Source: a virus. Taken from it: a stretch of 31,264 nucleotides of DNA. Each line of letters begins with the position of its first letter. Positions within the stretch are counted from its first letter, which is position 1. The notes under the pieces were generated by a model, which was given only the letters and a program-made list of their open reading frames with translations, was not told the DNA's origin and did not search any database. Of this stretch, positions 19,806 through 29,464 are shown one piece after another. The stretch is from positions 1 to 31,264 of the IMG/VR virus record IMGVR_UViG_3300042090_000433; one strand, given 5' to 3'. The position numbers were made by a program, and so were the translations under genes.

Positions 19806-22159
19806 TGAGTGAAGTTGGCGCTCTCATCATCAAGTTGCAAGCAGAGACGGCCTCTTTCCGCGAAGACATGGGCAAGGTCAAAGGTGATCTTGACGACCTC
19901 AAGGATAAGGCCGGGGACGCTGGCGAGGGCTTTGACAGCAGCATGAAGAGTGCTCGTGGCAGCTTGATGATGGTTGAAGAGTCCGTTGGAGTCCGCCTCC
20001 CGCGCCACCTCAACACCCTTATTGCCGAGATTCCCGGTGTAGGGGCAGCGTTCGCCATGATGCTCCCCATCGCTGGTGTGGTGTTGGCTGGCGAACTCAT
20101 TCACAAGCTGGTGGAGGGTCACAAGTCACTTGAAGACTCCATTCACGGCAACAGCGCTGGATGGCGTGAGCTAACGGAGCAATCGGAAAAGTTTCACCTC
20201 AGTGCCGAGGCTGCAATATTGGGCCTGAAGGCCCATCTTGAGGAACTCACCAGCGGCCCATTGGCCTCCTTCGGCACCAGACTGAAAGAGATTGATGCCC
20301 AGTCCATGAAGCAACTCCGCAGTGAGTTCGACGAGTTGGGCAAGACTGCTGAAAAGAACTTCCTCTCCATGGAAGAGTCTTGGCTAAAGTCAACACTGTT
20401 TGGCGACGGCAACGCGCAATCCGAGATTAAGAACCTGCATGAGCAGTTCACCCTGCTTGGTCAAGCGATCAAGGTTCCGGGTACGAGTCTCACTCAAATC
20501 AACAGGCTCATTCAGGAACAAATTGATAAGACCACCGAGGCCATGCACACCAATGAGGAGTGGGCTCACACGGCCAAGACTGATGACATCATCGCGGCCC
20601 AGCAGCGTCTCCTAGCGGTTCTGGGAGACATGAAGCAAGCCTACAACGATGTCGCGGCTGAGAACCAGCTGAAGAAACAAGTTGTCACGCAGGAACAGGT
20701 CAATAAGACCACCGAGGCGGGTGCCGCTCTCCAACACATTTTGACTGCGGGTGTTCATGCTCACGATGAGGCTCTAAAGAAGTTAGCCGAGACCAACGCT
20801 GAAGCCTCGACTGGTGGAAAGAGTGCTCAGAACGATTCGGCTATCAATGACCACCTCGCCAAAGAGCTTACAGCCATTGAAACCGCACGTGTAGCAAGCA
20901 CGAATGCTGCCGCCGCTAACTTGGCTGCTCAGCGTAAGCAGTACGACGCCGACATAGTCGCAGCCGGGGAAAACATAGAGAAGAAAAAAGAACTCTCGGC
21001 TCACTTTGTTAATGAGATGAGAGCCGCCTCTGACGCCATCATTCAGGCGGATGCCGAAGCAAACAAGAAATCAGAAGCGGCCATGGCAGCGGCTTGCGAG
21101 AAGAAGATTCAGCTTGCCGAGAAGCTTGCTCAGGCAGTGACGCAAGTATCCATCGCCGGAGCAAAGCAGGAAGAGTCATTCCACATGAGCGCCATTAAGG
21201 CTGAGGAAGCTCGTAACAATGCCGCCTCCGCTTTGGGGCTGGAAACCCAGCGTCGGTACTTGGCACAGAAAATTGCGCTCATTAAAGAAGAGGAAAAGGC
21301 AAAGGAAGACGCCTTGGCCGCCGAGATCGAGGCAGAAAGAAAAGCTGCTGCCGCTGCTCATGCAGCTGGAGACCCCGCGAAAGAGAACGCTGCTCTGGCG
21401 AGGAAGATTCAGCTCCAAACGCAACTCAACAGCGTCACGACTCAGTACGCAACTGAAGTGAAGGGTCTCCAAACTGACCTCGCGAAGCTCAACAGTTCAT
21501 GGTCAACCTACTTCGCCAAGATGAAGACTGAGACTCAGGACTTGAGCACTCAGATTCGTACCAACCTGCAAGCCAGCGTTACGAGATTCACGCAGTCGTT
21601 CGGCGACTCAATGGCAAAGTGCATTGTGGAGGGCAAGAGCCTTGGACAAGCAGTAAAGCAGGAAGCCGAGCAAATGCTTGAGTCCATGATTTCCATGCTC
21701 GTCCAGTGGCTCGAAAAGTGGATCATCAGCCACACGATAGCAAAACTGTTCCAACAGACCTCCGATGAATCTGGTCAGGCTTCTGCTGCTTCTCTTGCTG
21801 GAGCCAATATGGTTGCTTCGTGGTCAGCGGCTCCATGGCCCATTGACGGTATGGCTCCTGCCATGGGTATGCAAGCCTATGCCGCAGCCATGAGCTTTGA
21901 GGTTGGTGGAAAGATTCCTGGCGAAGGCCCAGTCCCCATCGTTGGTCACGGTGGTGAGACGGTCGTCACCAAGGCCCTCACCGACAAAGTGGAAGCCGCC
22001 AATGGCCGTGGAACAAGTGCAGGCGGTGGTAATCACACGTGGAACTATGCCCCGCAAATCCATGCCGTGGATGCAACAGGCGTGGACGCAATGCTGACCA
22101 AACATGCCTCTCTCTTCCAGCGCCACATCACTAACACGATGAGAAAGATGAATCGCTAA
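19805..22159 (+). CDS. Tail tape measure protein
   Basis: This 784-aa protein is long, helical and placed after the chaperones. Residues 1-60 are coiled coil (LIIKLQAETASFREDMGKVK), followed by the motif VGVRLPRHLNTLIAEIPGVG and a hydrophobic segment at about 78-98 that may cross the host membrane during injection. The middle is Ala/Glu/Lys/Gln-rich coiled coil, and a region near 650 (SMLVQWLEKWIISHTI) is hydrophobic. The C-terminal end has GGKIPGEGPVPIVGHGGETVV, common in tape measures. At 1.5 angstroms per residue the tail would be near 115-120 nm. Start at the TAATG overlap; ends in another TAATG. Confidence 0.93.
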   Translation: MSEVGALIIKLQAETASFREDMGKVKGDLDDLKDKAGDAGEGFDSSMKSARGSLMMVEESVGVRLPRHLNTLIAEIPGVGAAFAMMLPIAGVVLAGELIHKLVEGHKSLEDSIHGNSAGWRELTEQSEKFHLSAEAAILGLKAHLEELTSGPLASFGTRLKEIDAQSMKQLRSEFDELGKTAEKNFLSMEESWLKSTLFGDGNAQSEIKNLHEQFTLLGQAIKVPGTSLTQINRLIQEQIDKTTEAMHTNEEWAHTAKTDDIIAAQQRLLAVLGDMKQAYNDVAAENQLKKQVVTQEQVNKTTEAGAALQHILTAGVHAHDEALKKLAETNAEASTGGKSAQNDSAINDHLAKELTAIETARVASTNAAAANLAAQRKQYDADIVAAGENIEKKKELSAHFVNEMRAASDAIIQADAEANKKSEAAMAAACEKKIQLAEKLAQAVTQVSIAGAKQEESFHMSAIKAEEARNNAASALGLETQRRYLAQKIALIKEEEKAKEDALAAEIEAERKAAAAAHAAGDPAKENAALARKIQLQTQLNSVTTQYATEVKGLQTDLAKLNSSWSTYFAKMKTETQDLSTQIRTNLQASVTRFTQSFGDSMAKCIVEGKSLGQAVKQEAEQMLESMISMLVQWLEKWIISHTIAKLFQQTSDESGQASAASLAGANMVASWSAAPWPIDGMAPAMGMQAYAAAMSFEVGGKIPGEGPVPIVGHGGETVVTKALTDKVEAANGRGTSAGGGNHTWNYAPQIHAVDATGVDAMLTKHASLFQRHITNTMRKMNR

Positions 22160-22815
22160 TGGCCTATCCGATCATGCCGACTATGCCACTAAGCATGGCA
22201 AGCGGTCTTAAGAAGTCACCAAATTTCAACACCGTCAAGCAGAAGGCAGCGGCAGGACTGACGAGCGCGATTGCGCTTAAACCGTACCCGACGTGGGATT
22301 TCGAGTTTGGTCTTGACCACATTACAGGCCGCGAGTCATTGGCTTCCAGCGTGGTTGCTCAGTTCTTTGGGACGTACATGGCCACTGCGGGAGGCGCGGG
22401 ATTGTTCCTGTTCACCGATCCCCAGGACAATACAGCCACCGGAGCACAGTTCGGAACAGGCAACGGAAGCACGACGACCTTCCAGCTGTCCCGCAACATT
22501 TATGGCTTCGTTGACGTCATTCAGAACCTCAATGGGTCTGCCTCAATCTATGTGGGCGGCGCACTCACCACACCCGCCTCAATCTCGGCAACAGGAGTGG
22601 TCACGTTCACCTCGGCTCCCGCGAACAACGCGGTGCTGACATGGACAGGCAACTTCTACTATCTGTGTCGCTTTGCTGAGGACACGGTGGATTCCACTCG
22701 TAGCTTCACAATCAACAACGGCATAGACCAGTGGATGATTCAAGGCGTCAAGTTCTCGTCCGAGTTTGCCGCAACCACGACCTACGGAACTATCGCGTCA
22801 GCGGGAGGCGTGTAA
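22159..22815 (+). CDS. Distal tail protein, DUF2460
   Basis: This 218-aa protein belongs to DUF2460 (PF09343), the GTA gp12-type distal tail component: PTWDFEFGLDHI near 48-59, an FFGTYMATAGGAGLFLFTDPQDN segment, a beta-rich GTGNGSTTTFQL region and a C-terminal ITSGIKFS-like end (MIQGVKFSSEF). It links tail tube and hub. It is coupled by TAATG to the tape measure and to the DUF2163 gene, the same order as in alphaproteobacterial gene transfer agents. Confidence 0.9.
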   Translation: MAYPIMPTMPLSMASGLKKSPNFNTVKQKAAAGLTSAIALKPYPTWDFEFGLDHITGRESLASSVVAQFFGTYMATAGGAGLFLFTDPQDNTATGAQFGTGNGSTTTFQLSRNIYGFVDVIQNLNGSASIYVGGALTTPASISATGVVTFTSAPANNAVLTWTGNFYYLCRFAEDTVDSTRSFTINNGIDQWMIQGVKFSSEFAATTTYGTIASAGGV

Positions 22816-23753
22816 TGAAACGCCTGATGCCCTCTGGTTTGATCACGTTCTTGCAGCAGACTCCCAACTGTGTTCGGGCTGACTTGTTCACCCTCACGCT
22901 ACCGACTGGCGCGGTCATCTACGTCACCGATGGCCAGTTTGACATCGTGGTGCCATCTGGTACACCCGGATGGACTGGTGCAACCCAGACCTTCAGAGCG
23001 ACGAAGTACGGTGTGTGGAGCCGGGGAGCTATCACTTCAGAGGCTTCGTTTGACCTGTCCTCCAACACCATGACGCTTACTTGCGTGCCTCAGCAGAGCA
23101 CGATGTATCCCGGCCTCACGGTGGGATTACTGAACGGAGCCTACCAAGGCTTGTTCGATGCGGCCACCGTCACAGTCCAGACAGCCTATATGCCCCTCGG
23201 AAGCTATGGGAATGTCAGCAACGGCATCGAGACTAAGTTCTTTGGAACGGTCACCAAGATCAGCCAAATCAATCGCACCAAGGTTGTGTTTGAGTGCGGC
23301 GATCCCCTGTACCTACTCAACATGAAGATTCCGTACAGATTGTTTCAGGCCGACTGCCCATGGAGCTTCTGCGATTCCAACTGCACGCTGTCAGCCGCTA
23401 ATTACACGGTCAGCTTTACTGCCGCCACCGGGAGCACGAGTCAACTACTGAAGCCGAGCACGACGTTCACGCAAGCCGCTGGCTACTTCAGCCAAGGCGT
23501 TGTGAAGTGTACGGCTGGAGCGAATGTTGGCCTGTCTCAGACCGTTCAACTGCACGACACGACTGGCTACCTTGAACTCACCGCGCCATACCTGTTGCCT
23601 GTGTCTGCGGGAGAGTCGTTCTCCGTTATCAAGGGATGCAACAAGACGATGCCAGCATGTGTGGCCACAGCCACGACAGCCGGAACTGTTACGAACAACT
23701 TGATCAACTTCGGTGGCACGCCATACACGCCAGTGCCGACCACAGCCGTTTAA
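22815..23753 (+). CDS. Tail hub protein, DUF2163 / phage BR0599 family
   Basis: This 312-aa protein matches DUF2163 (PF09931), the GTA gp13-type hub. It has TNCVRADLFTLTLPTG-like and YVTDGQFDI N-terminal features and SRGAITSEASFDLSSNTMTLT. The conserved cysteines are C181, C186 and C190 in CPWSFCDSNC plus C275 and C282 in GCNKTMPAC. In the GTA hub and in lambda gpL a comparable cysteine set holds an iron-sulfur cluster; the same is inferred here. The start at 22815 overlaps the previous stop as TAATG; in-frame codons from 22731 fall inside the previous gene. Confidence 0.9.
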   Translation: MKRLMPSGLITFLQQTPNCVRADLFTLTLPTGAVIYVTDGQFDIVVPSGTPGWTGATQTFRATKYGVWSRGAITSEASFDLSSNTMTLTCVPQQSTMYPGLTVGLLNGAYQGLFDAATVTVQTAYMPLGSYGNVSNGIETKFFGTVTKISQINRTKVVFECGDPLYLLNMKIPYRLFQADCPWSFCDSNCTLSAANYTVSFTAATGSTSQLLKPSTTFTQAAGYFSQGVVKCTAGANVGLSQTVQLHDTTGYLELTAPYLLPVSAGESFSVIKGCNKTMPACVATATTAGTVTNNLINFGGTPYTPVPTTAV

Positions 23754-23762
23754 GGGGCGACC

Positions 23763-24218
23763 ATGCTGACACCAGAACAAAGAGAAGCGATTGTTGCAGA
23801 AGCGGCCAGTTGGGTGGGAACACCGTACAGAGGCTGGAGTGCCGTCAAAGGTCCACATGGTGGAACTGACTGCGGAATGATCATCAAGGCTGTGTACCAG
23901 ACGCTTGGCCTCATCCCGAACGGTGGCCTCGGCATTGATATGACATACAGCTTGCAGGTCGCCCAGCATCTTGCAGACCCCACATACCTGAATCACATTG
24001 AAACCTTCATGCGGGAGATTCCCGAAGAGGAAGTTCAAGCTGGCGACGTGGTGGTGTACAAGTTGGGCCTTGCGTTTGCTCACGCCGGAATCATCGTGAA
24101 GTGGCCGCTGTTCATTCATGCCTTGGGCCATGGTGGCGTTCGGTTCTCCGATGGACTCAGCCACCCCAAACTTCGCAACACAACCCGCAAGTTCTACACA
24201 CTGAAGGACGCAGAATAA
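23763..24218 (+). CDS. NlpC/P60-family tail peptidase
   Basis: This 151-aa cysteine peptidase is the GTA gp14-type tail component that would open peptidoglycan at injection. The catalytic Cys37 lies in GGTDCGMI, His107 in FAHAGIIV, and a third polar residue may be His119. It begins REAIVAEAASWVGTPYR, typical of the family. AGGGG lies upstream of the ATG, which follows the hub gene by 9 bases. Its stop overlaps the next start as TAATG. Confidence 0.92.
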   Translation: MLTPEQREAIVAEAASWVGTPYRGWSAVKGPHGGTDCGMIIKAVYQTLGLIPNGGLGIDMTYSLQVAQHLADPTYLNHIETFMREIPEEEVQAGDVVVYKLGLAFAHAGIIVKWPLFIHALGHGGVRFSDGLSHPKLRNTTRKFYTLKDAE

Positions 24219-27112
24219 TGGGCATCTTTGGTAGCAGCAATAAGGGTCCGACAAAACTCAACGGTGTCTCAATCAATCAGTCCAAACAGGGCTTCGCGAT
24301 TGCCGCCCTGATGGGGCAGAACAAGATTCAACAGTCCATTATCTGGCTGGATGGCTTGCACTCGGTTCAAGCCTCAAGCGGTGGCGGCAAGGGCGGTGGT
24401 AAGAGTGGTGGGGGAAACTACCTTTACACCGCTGACGTAATCGCGGCCTTGTGCAATGGGCCTGTGTCATCCATCGCAAGTGTGTGGTCTGGCCAAACGT
24501 GGCTTAGCACCCTGACAAGCTCTGAGAGCACCGTGCTGACCGGAACAACGTACACACCAACTTACAGCGCCAATCTAGCTGCTGACAATGGCGTGTCCAT
24601 GCTCACGACGTACAGCGGAACGTACAACGACTTTGGCGCGTCTAGCTCAACCGTGTTGAGTGGAACCGACTACACGCCAATGAAGCTCGTACCGTACGGA
24701 ACAACGCTTACAACGGGCATGTACTCAATCAATTCGTCCACTGGCGCGTACAACTTTTCCAGCGCCGATGTCGGCAAGCCCGTGGTCGTCAACTACCAGT
24801 ACTCGTTGCAGAACTTCATTCAGCAAGAGACCGACCTGATTCCGAGCAACGGAACAGTTAAGCCAGGTGGTGCGAATGGGCCTCAAGTTGACATGGGGGT
24901 TGTGTTCTACAACAACGGCACGAGCATTGATGGAACGAAGCTGACAGCGGTGACGACCACCCCGACTGTATCCGGCACCTACAAGTTCACTTCCAACAAC
25001 TCGGCTGCACCGACGTACCAGTTCGCCACGGTGGATGCGAACAAAGAAGTCCTCATCACGTGGTCATACACCAACAAGGCTGCTGTCTCTAGTCCGTCAG
25101 ATACACTGCTCAACTTTGAATTGTTCACAGGAGCCCAGAGCCAAGCGGTTGCACCGTATATGCTGACTGGCTACTCCCACGGCGACAATGGTGTCACATA
25201 CTTCAACCCTGCGTTCCCGGCAGAAGCCTTGGGATACACGAACACGGCTTATGTCCTCTACTACCCGATGGAACTCGGTAGCGATGCAGAACTTCAGGAC
25301 AACACATTTGAAGTCATCACCCCTCATGCGTTTGGTGGTGGCATCGTTGACTGCAACCCCGTCACCTGCCTCTACACCGTGCTCACCAACTCTGTCTGGG
25401 GCTTGGGCAGCGGAGCGCAACCGTTCCCTGTATCAGCCATTGACAACGGAACGAACGGCACTTGGGGTTACTCATCCCCAACTGGTGGCGCTCGCACCTC
25501 GAATAGCACGGCTTGGAACTGGTTCGCCGCACAAAACTTCTTCATATCGCCAGTGATCGACAGCCAAGACACCGCTGCCTCAATTATGAGCAAGTGGCTT
25601 GAGGCTGGTATGTGCTCAGCCTTCATGAGCGAGGGTCTGCTGAAATTGGTTCCGTACGGTGACACCAGTGCGGCTGCTAATGGCTGCACTTGGGTTGCGC
25701 CTTTCTCCTACGTGGTGGCCTTGGATGACACTTGCTTCATCGCCAAAGAGGGTGAAGACCCTGTCAAGATTGAGCGCAGCGCATGGCAGGATGCCAACAA
25801 CAAGATTCAGGTCCAATACAAGAATCGCGCGAATCAATATTCTGACGACATCCTTCAAGAGTCCGACCAAGCCGCAATCAATCGCTATGGTCTTCGTGTC
25901 GAGGATGCCCAGAACTGGGACTTCATCACCACAGTGACCTCTGCAACATTCGCCGCCAATATGCGGTTGAAGCGCAGCGTCAACATTCGTAACACCTACA
26001 CCTTCACGCTGCCCTACACGTATTCGTACCTTGAGCCAATGGACATCGTGCCAATCTCAACAACGTCTGTGTGGGCGGCTGGACTGAACAACGCCAATTT
26101 GGGCATTGTGAATTTGCCCGTTCAAATCACCAAGATCGTGGATGATCCGGTCAACGGTTTGGAAATCACGGCAGAGGATTACGCCTACGGAACTCACAAG
26201 CCTGTCCTCTACAACAAGGGCATTTCCAGCGGCGATATCGTCATCAACCAGTACGCGAATCCAGCAAACTCAGAGGTCGTCCTATTTGAAGCCACATCAC
26301 GTCTCACTGGCTTTACAGGCAACCAAATCTGGATTGGTGCTGCTGGTGCCTCTGCTGAATGGGGTGGTTGTGCAATCTGGATCAGTTCGGATGGAGCCAA
26401 GTACACACAACTGGGAACAATCACAACCCCAGCGAGACTTGGTACGTTGGCCAGCGCATTGCCCGTAGGATCGGCTGCTGACACGGTCAACAGCTTGGTA
26501 GTGAACATTGCTGACAACTGTGGCGCTCTCTTCGCTGGGACGCAGTATGACGCAACGCAAAACAACACGCTCTGCTACGTGGACAACGAGCTAATCAGCT
26601 ATTCAGCCTGTGCCCTGACTGGTTCGGACCAGTACACGATGAACACGTATCTCTCCAGAGGCGCGATGGGTTCGACAATCGCCTCTCACGCGGCTGGAAG
26701 CTTGTTCATGCGTCTGGACGATTCCATCTACAAATACACCTACGACCCTCAATGGTATGGGAAGACTTTGTACTTCAAGTTCTCGTCGGTGAACAGTTTC
26801 AACAACTGCCCACAGGACCTCGCAACGCTAACAGCGGTGCCGTTCACTGTTCCTGGCCTCAATCCCGGCACCGTGAGCGCGTCCACTGGAATCGTGACGG
26901 CAACATCGGTGGTGTATCCGGCCAATGGAAGCAATCCACCCAAAGCCGTTTCCACGCTTGAACCTGCCGAACCCGGAGCGGATTCAACCGCAAACAATAC
27001 AGCCGTCGCTATCGTGAACCCTTCGTTCTCTTCGGCTACCACAGTGACATCAGGTGTACCCGGCTGGACTGTTCCAACAGGCTGGTCCGTGGTGACTGGA
27101 GGAGTGGACTAA
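24218..27112 (+). CDS. Large tail baseplate/hub protein, phage-tail_3 type (GTA gp15-like)
   Basis: This 964-aa protein is the central tail-tip protein. It starts MGIFGSSNKGPTKLNG and has a Gly/Lys linker (SSGGGKGGGKSGGG), a VIAALCNGPVSSIASVW segment typical of the family, an AWNWFAAQNFFISPVIDSQ region and an ITAEDYAYG motif. Its end has LEPAEPGADSTANNTA, then PSFSSATTVTSGVPGWTVPT, which begins a carbohydrate-binding-like beta-sandwich but is cut off by TAA at 27110-27112. The next gene continues in the same frame and completes that domain. Start at the TAATG overlap; an earlier ATG at 24101 lies within the peptidase gene. Confidence 0.88.
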   Translation: MGIFGSSNKGPTKLNGVSINQSKQGFAIAALMGQNKIQQSIIWLDGLHSVQASSGGGKGGGKSGGGNYLYTADVIAALCNGPVSSIASVWSGQTWLSTLTSSESTVLTGTTYTPTYSANLAADNGVSMLTTYSGTYNDFGASSSTVLSGTDYTPMKLVPYGTTLTTGMYSINSSTGAYNFSSADVGKPVVVNYQYSLQNFIQQETDLIPSNGTVKPGGANGPQVDMGVVFYNNGTSIDGTKLTAVTTTPTVSGTYKFTSNNSAAPTYQFATVDANKEVLITWSYTNKAAVSSPSDTLLNFELFTGAQSQAVAPYMLTGYSHGDNGVTYFNPAFPAEALGYTNTAYVLYYPMELGSDAELQDNTFEVITPHAFGGGIVDCNPVTCLYTVLTNSVWGLGSGAQPFPVSAIDNGTNGTWGYSSPTGGARTSNSTAWNWFAAQNFFISPVIDSQDTAASIMSKWLEAGMCSAFMSEGLLKLVPYGDTSAAANGCTWVAPFSYVVALDDTCFIAKEGEDPVKIERSAWQDANNKIQVQYKNRANQYSDDILQESDQAAINRYGLRVEDAQNWDFITTVTSATFAANMRLKRSVNIRNTYTFTLPYTYSYLEPMDIVPISTTSVWAAGLNNANLGIVNLPVQITKIVDDPVNGLEITAEDYAYGTHKPVLYNKGISSGDIVINQYANPANSEVVLFEATSRLTGFTGNQIWIGAAGASAEWGGCAIWISSDGAKYTQLGTITTPARLGTLASALPVGSAADTVNSLVVNIADNCGALFAGTQYDATQNNTLCYVDNELISYSACALTGSDQYTMNTYLSRGAMGSTIASHAAGSLFMRLDDSIYKYTYDPQWYGKTLYFKFSSVNSFNNCPQDLATLTAVPFTVPGLNPGTVSASTGIVTATSVVYPANGSNPPKAVSTLEPAEPGADSTANNTAVAIVNPSFSSATTVTSGVPGWTVPTGWSVVTGGVD

Positions 27113-29455
27113 ATGAGTCAATGCTTACAAACAACAACTGCGTGCGGAACGTCTGAAGGCTACAACACCACGATGTCTGTGTTGGTTGGACAAGTGGTGG
27201 TGGCACAAGGATACTGCAAAGCCATCGGCGTCACGGGCACAGGTGGAATCAGAATTGACTGGCTTAACTCTGCTGGGACGTTGCTGAGTTCCACCACCAG
27301 CGCGACCACAGTTACCGGAACAAGCAGCTGGACGCTCTGCAAGGTCGTAGGAACGGCACCAGCGTCCACAGCCTACGCTCGCTTCGCGTTCTACACGACC
27401 TCTTGCACCGCCGGATACTTCCAGTTCGATGACTCGATGATGCAGCTCCAGTCTTCATCCCTGGACGAGGTGCCCCAAGGCAACACGTTCAAGTCTGTCA
27501 CGGCGATTGACCCGAACGGAAAAGCCATCATTGACTTGTCTCAGGCTCACCTGAACAAGACAGCTTCAAACATCACCTTCGCATCTGGAGCGACGATTGA
27601 ATCACTAAAGCCAGCGGCTGCTGGTGCCGATGTCACCGCGAACAATACCGCTGCTGATACAGCGAAGGTAAACGGGGTGGTGTCTAGCAGCATCAGTCCG
27701 ATTGCAACCCTTATGCCCGCACAAGCTGGTGCCGACAAGACAAGCCTGAACACAGCCGCAAATACGTCAGCCGTCGGCAGTAACACGGCATCAGATGTCA
27801 ACAACACCGTGCTCTCAGGTGGTGGCATCAACTTCGCCTCTGGTCTTCACACAAACAAGACACTAGACAACATCGGCGACGGTTCAACATACGCTCGTGT
27901 CAACTCTTCCGCGCTAACAGGCAACAACATCGACCCCAGCAAGTCGGGAATGTTGATGAAGGGCAGTTTGCCGCCAGTGTTGACCAATGGCTTCACATAC
28001 ACTTCGACCACATCTTCAATCACTTGGAACTGGCCAAGCAGCATGGCAATCTACAGAGCCGATGGCACCCTCACCTCAGTGGGCGCTGGCTCACAAAACA
28101 TCAGCGGTCTGGTTTCATCCATGCCGTACTACTTCTATCCGTGCTGGAACGAGACGACTCAGGCGTTGCAGTGGATTGGTAATTCCAACGTGGCTTCCGC
28201 CACGATGGTCGGCTATACAGGAAATGGAACAACGGGTTACGTCAATACGGCAACAGCGGTATCCACCCCAACGAACTTTTCCGTTGAATGCTGGGTGAAC
28301 ACCACCAACACGAGCAACAGCCTTCCGCTGCTATCTCTCAGTTCGCCTGACGCCATCGGAACGGCTACGAGCGTAGTGTTTGCCATGACGGCTCAGTGCG
28401 CCGGATACCTTGCAACGTCTTCATCCGCGTATGAAATCGAGTATGGAACTCTTCCAGCGGGACAGGTGTTGTACGACGGCATAACACATCACATCGTATT
28501 TACATGGAACGGCAGCACGAAGGGATACGCTGTTTACTATGATGGCGTACTGGTCGGCAGTGGTACTGCGGCTTCTGCTCTGTACTCCACGACTGGTCTC
28601 TATTGGCATATCGGAGCAGTGCAAGGCAAGGCGTCTGGATGGCTTTGGACGACCAACAGCTACTCGTGGGCTTCAACTGTCCTGTCCAATGCTGCCGTTT
28701 ACAGCACGGTGCTGACCACCGCGCAAGTTGCGAACCATTACCAGACCATGGTCAACCTCGGCTTGACGCAGTACAACACCGTGGTCACTGCTGACGCTCC
28801 GACCTACTGGTGGAAGCTGAACGAAACGTCAGGCACCACAGCAGCCGATTCAGCCGGAGGCAACACAGGCACCTATCAAGGTGGTGTGACGCTGAATCAG
28901 ACGATATCTTCCTTTGGTGCTGTTGGCTCCCCTGCCTGTGCATGGAAGGGCACCACATACCTCACGGCTCAGGCCGCGTCCGTGCAAGGAATGGTTCCCC
29001 TCACCAATGGCGCGATATCAGCCACACCGTCAGGTGGTACTGGTGGCTCAGGAGGAAGTGGCGGCGACGGTGGTGGTGGGTGCTTCTCACCGAATACACG
29101 TGTCAGGACGCAGCGCGGTGAAGTTCGCTTTGACGAACTGACGCTTGACGACTCGGTTCTGACAGCAGCCGGAACATGGCGGCGCATCGCCAAGTTGCTC
29201 ATTCATGACTGGACCTCTCCCATGCTCGACATGGGGGACGGTGAACTCATCACCTACAAGCACAGCGTTCTGGACGGCCACACATGGGAACGCGGCTGCA
29301 CTCTCTTCGGCGGCTCGCAGCTGTATTGCGGACAAGTCTGGAATCTTGAGACTGACGTTGATGAGCCGGATGAAATCGGCCAAAGCCCATACACAGAACA
29401 CAGCTACACGCTGGCGAACGGCCACGTCGTTCACAACGGATTTTCAACGAAGTGA
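27113..29455 (+). CDS. Tail fibre-like protein: beta-sandwich, LamG and C-terminal Hint domain
   Basis: This 780-aa protein directly follows the hub gene in the same frame after one TAA, with GGAGGAG 8 bases before its ATG. Residues 1-115 look like the rest of the beta-sandwich begun in the previous gene. Two GAD-TxxNTA-type repeats follow (near 165-210). Residues about 365-547 form a LamG/concanavalin-like domain (FSVECWVNTT, AVYYDGVLVG, WASTVLSNAAVYS), and 565-640 a truncated second one (YWWKLNETSGTTAADSAGG). A Gly-rich linker leads to Cys657, which starts a 124-aa Hint domain: CFSPNTRVRT, LDDSVLTAAGTW, YKHSVLDG and a final VVHNG. This would bind host glycans and may self-cleave before Cys657. 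Confidence 0.87.
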   Translation: MSQCLQTTTACGTSEGYNTTMSVLVGQVVVAQGYCKAIGVTGTGGIRIDWLNSAGTLLSSTTSATTVTGTSSWTLCKVVGTAPASTAYARFAFYTTSCTAGYFQFDDSMMQLQSSSLDEVPQGNTFKSVTAIDPNGKAIIDLSQAHLNKTASNITFASGATIESLKPAAAGADVTANNTAADTAKVNGVVSSSISPIATLMPAQAGADKTSLNTAANTSAVGSNTASDVNNTVLSGGGINFASGLHTNKTLDNIGDGSTYARVNSSALTGNNIDPSKSGMLMKGSLPPVLTNGFTYTSTTSSITWNWPSSMAIYRADGTLTSVGAGSQNISGLVSSMPYYFYPCWNETTQALQWIGNSNVASATMVGYTGNGTTGYVNTATAVSTPTNFSVECWVNTTNTSNSLPLLSLSSPDAIGTATSVVFAMTAQCAGYLATSSSAYEIEYGTLPAGQVLYDGITHHIVFTWNGSTKGYAVYYDGVLVGSGTAASALYSTTGLYWHIGAVQGKASGWLWTTNSYSWASTVLSNAAVYSTVLTTAQVANHYQTMVNLGLTQYNTVVTADAPTYWWKLNETSGTTAADSAGGNTGTYQGGVTLNQTISSFGAVGSPACAWKGTTYLTAQAASVQGMVPLTNGAISATPSGGTGGSGGSGGDGGGGCFSPNTRVRTQRGEVRFDELTLDDSVLTAAGTWRRIAKLLIHDWTSPMLDMGDGELITYKHSVLDGHTWERGCTLFGGSQLYCGQVWNLETDVDEPDEIGQSPYTEHSYTLANGHVVHNGFSTK

Positions 29456-29464
29456 GGAGACACG

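Noticed and set aside
23445-24254. Minus-strand frame of 269 codons opposite the hub and NlpC genes
   Set aside because: Both plus-strand genes have strong family motifs; the antisense frame has neither ribosome site nor family pattern.
27113-29455. Diversity-generating retroelement target in the fibre gene
   Set aside because: No reverse transcriptase gene or template repeat is present in the window, and the C-terminus is a Hint domain rather than a lectin variable region.
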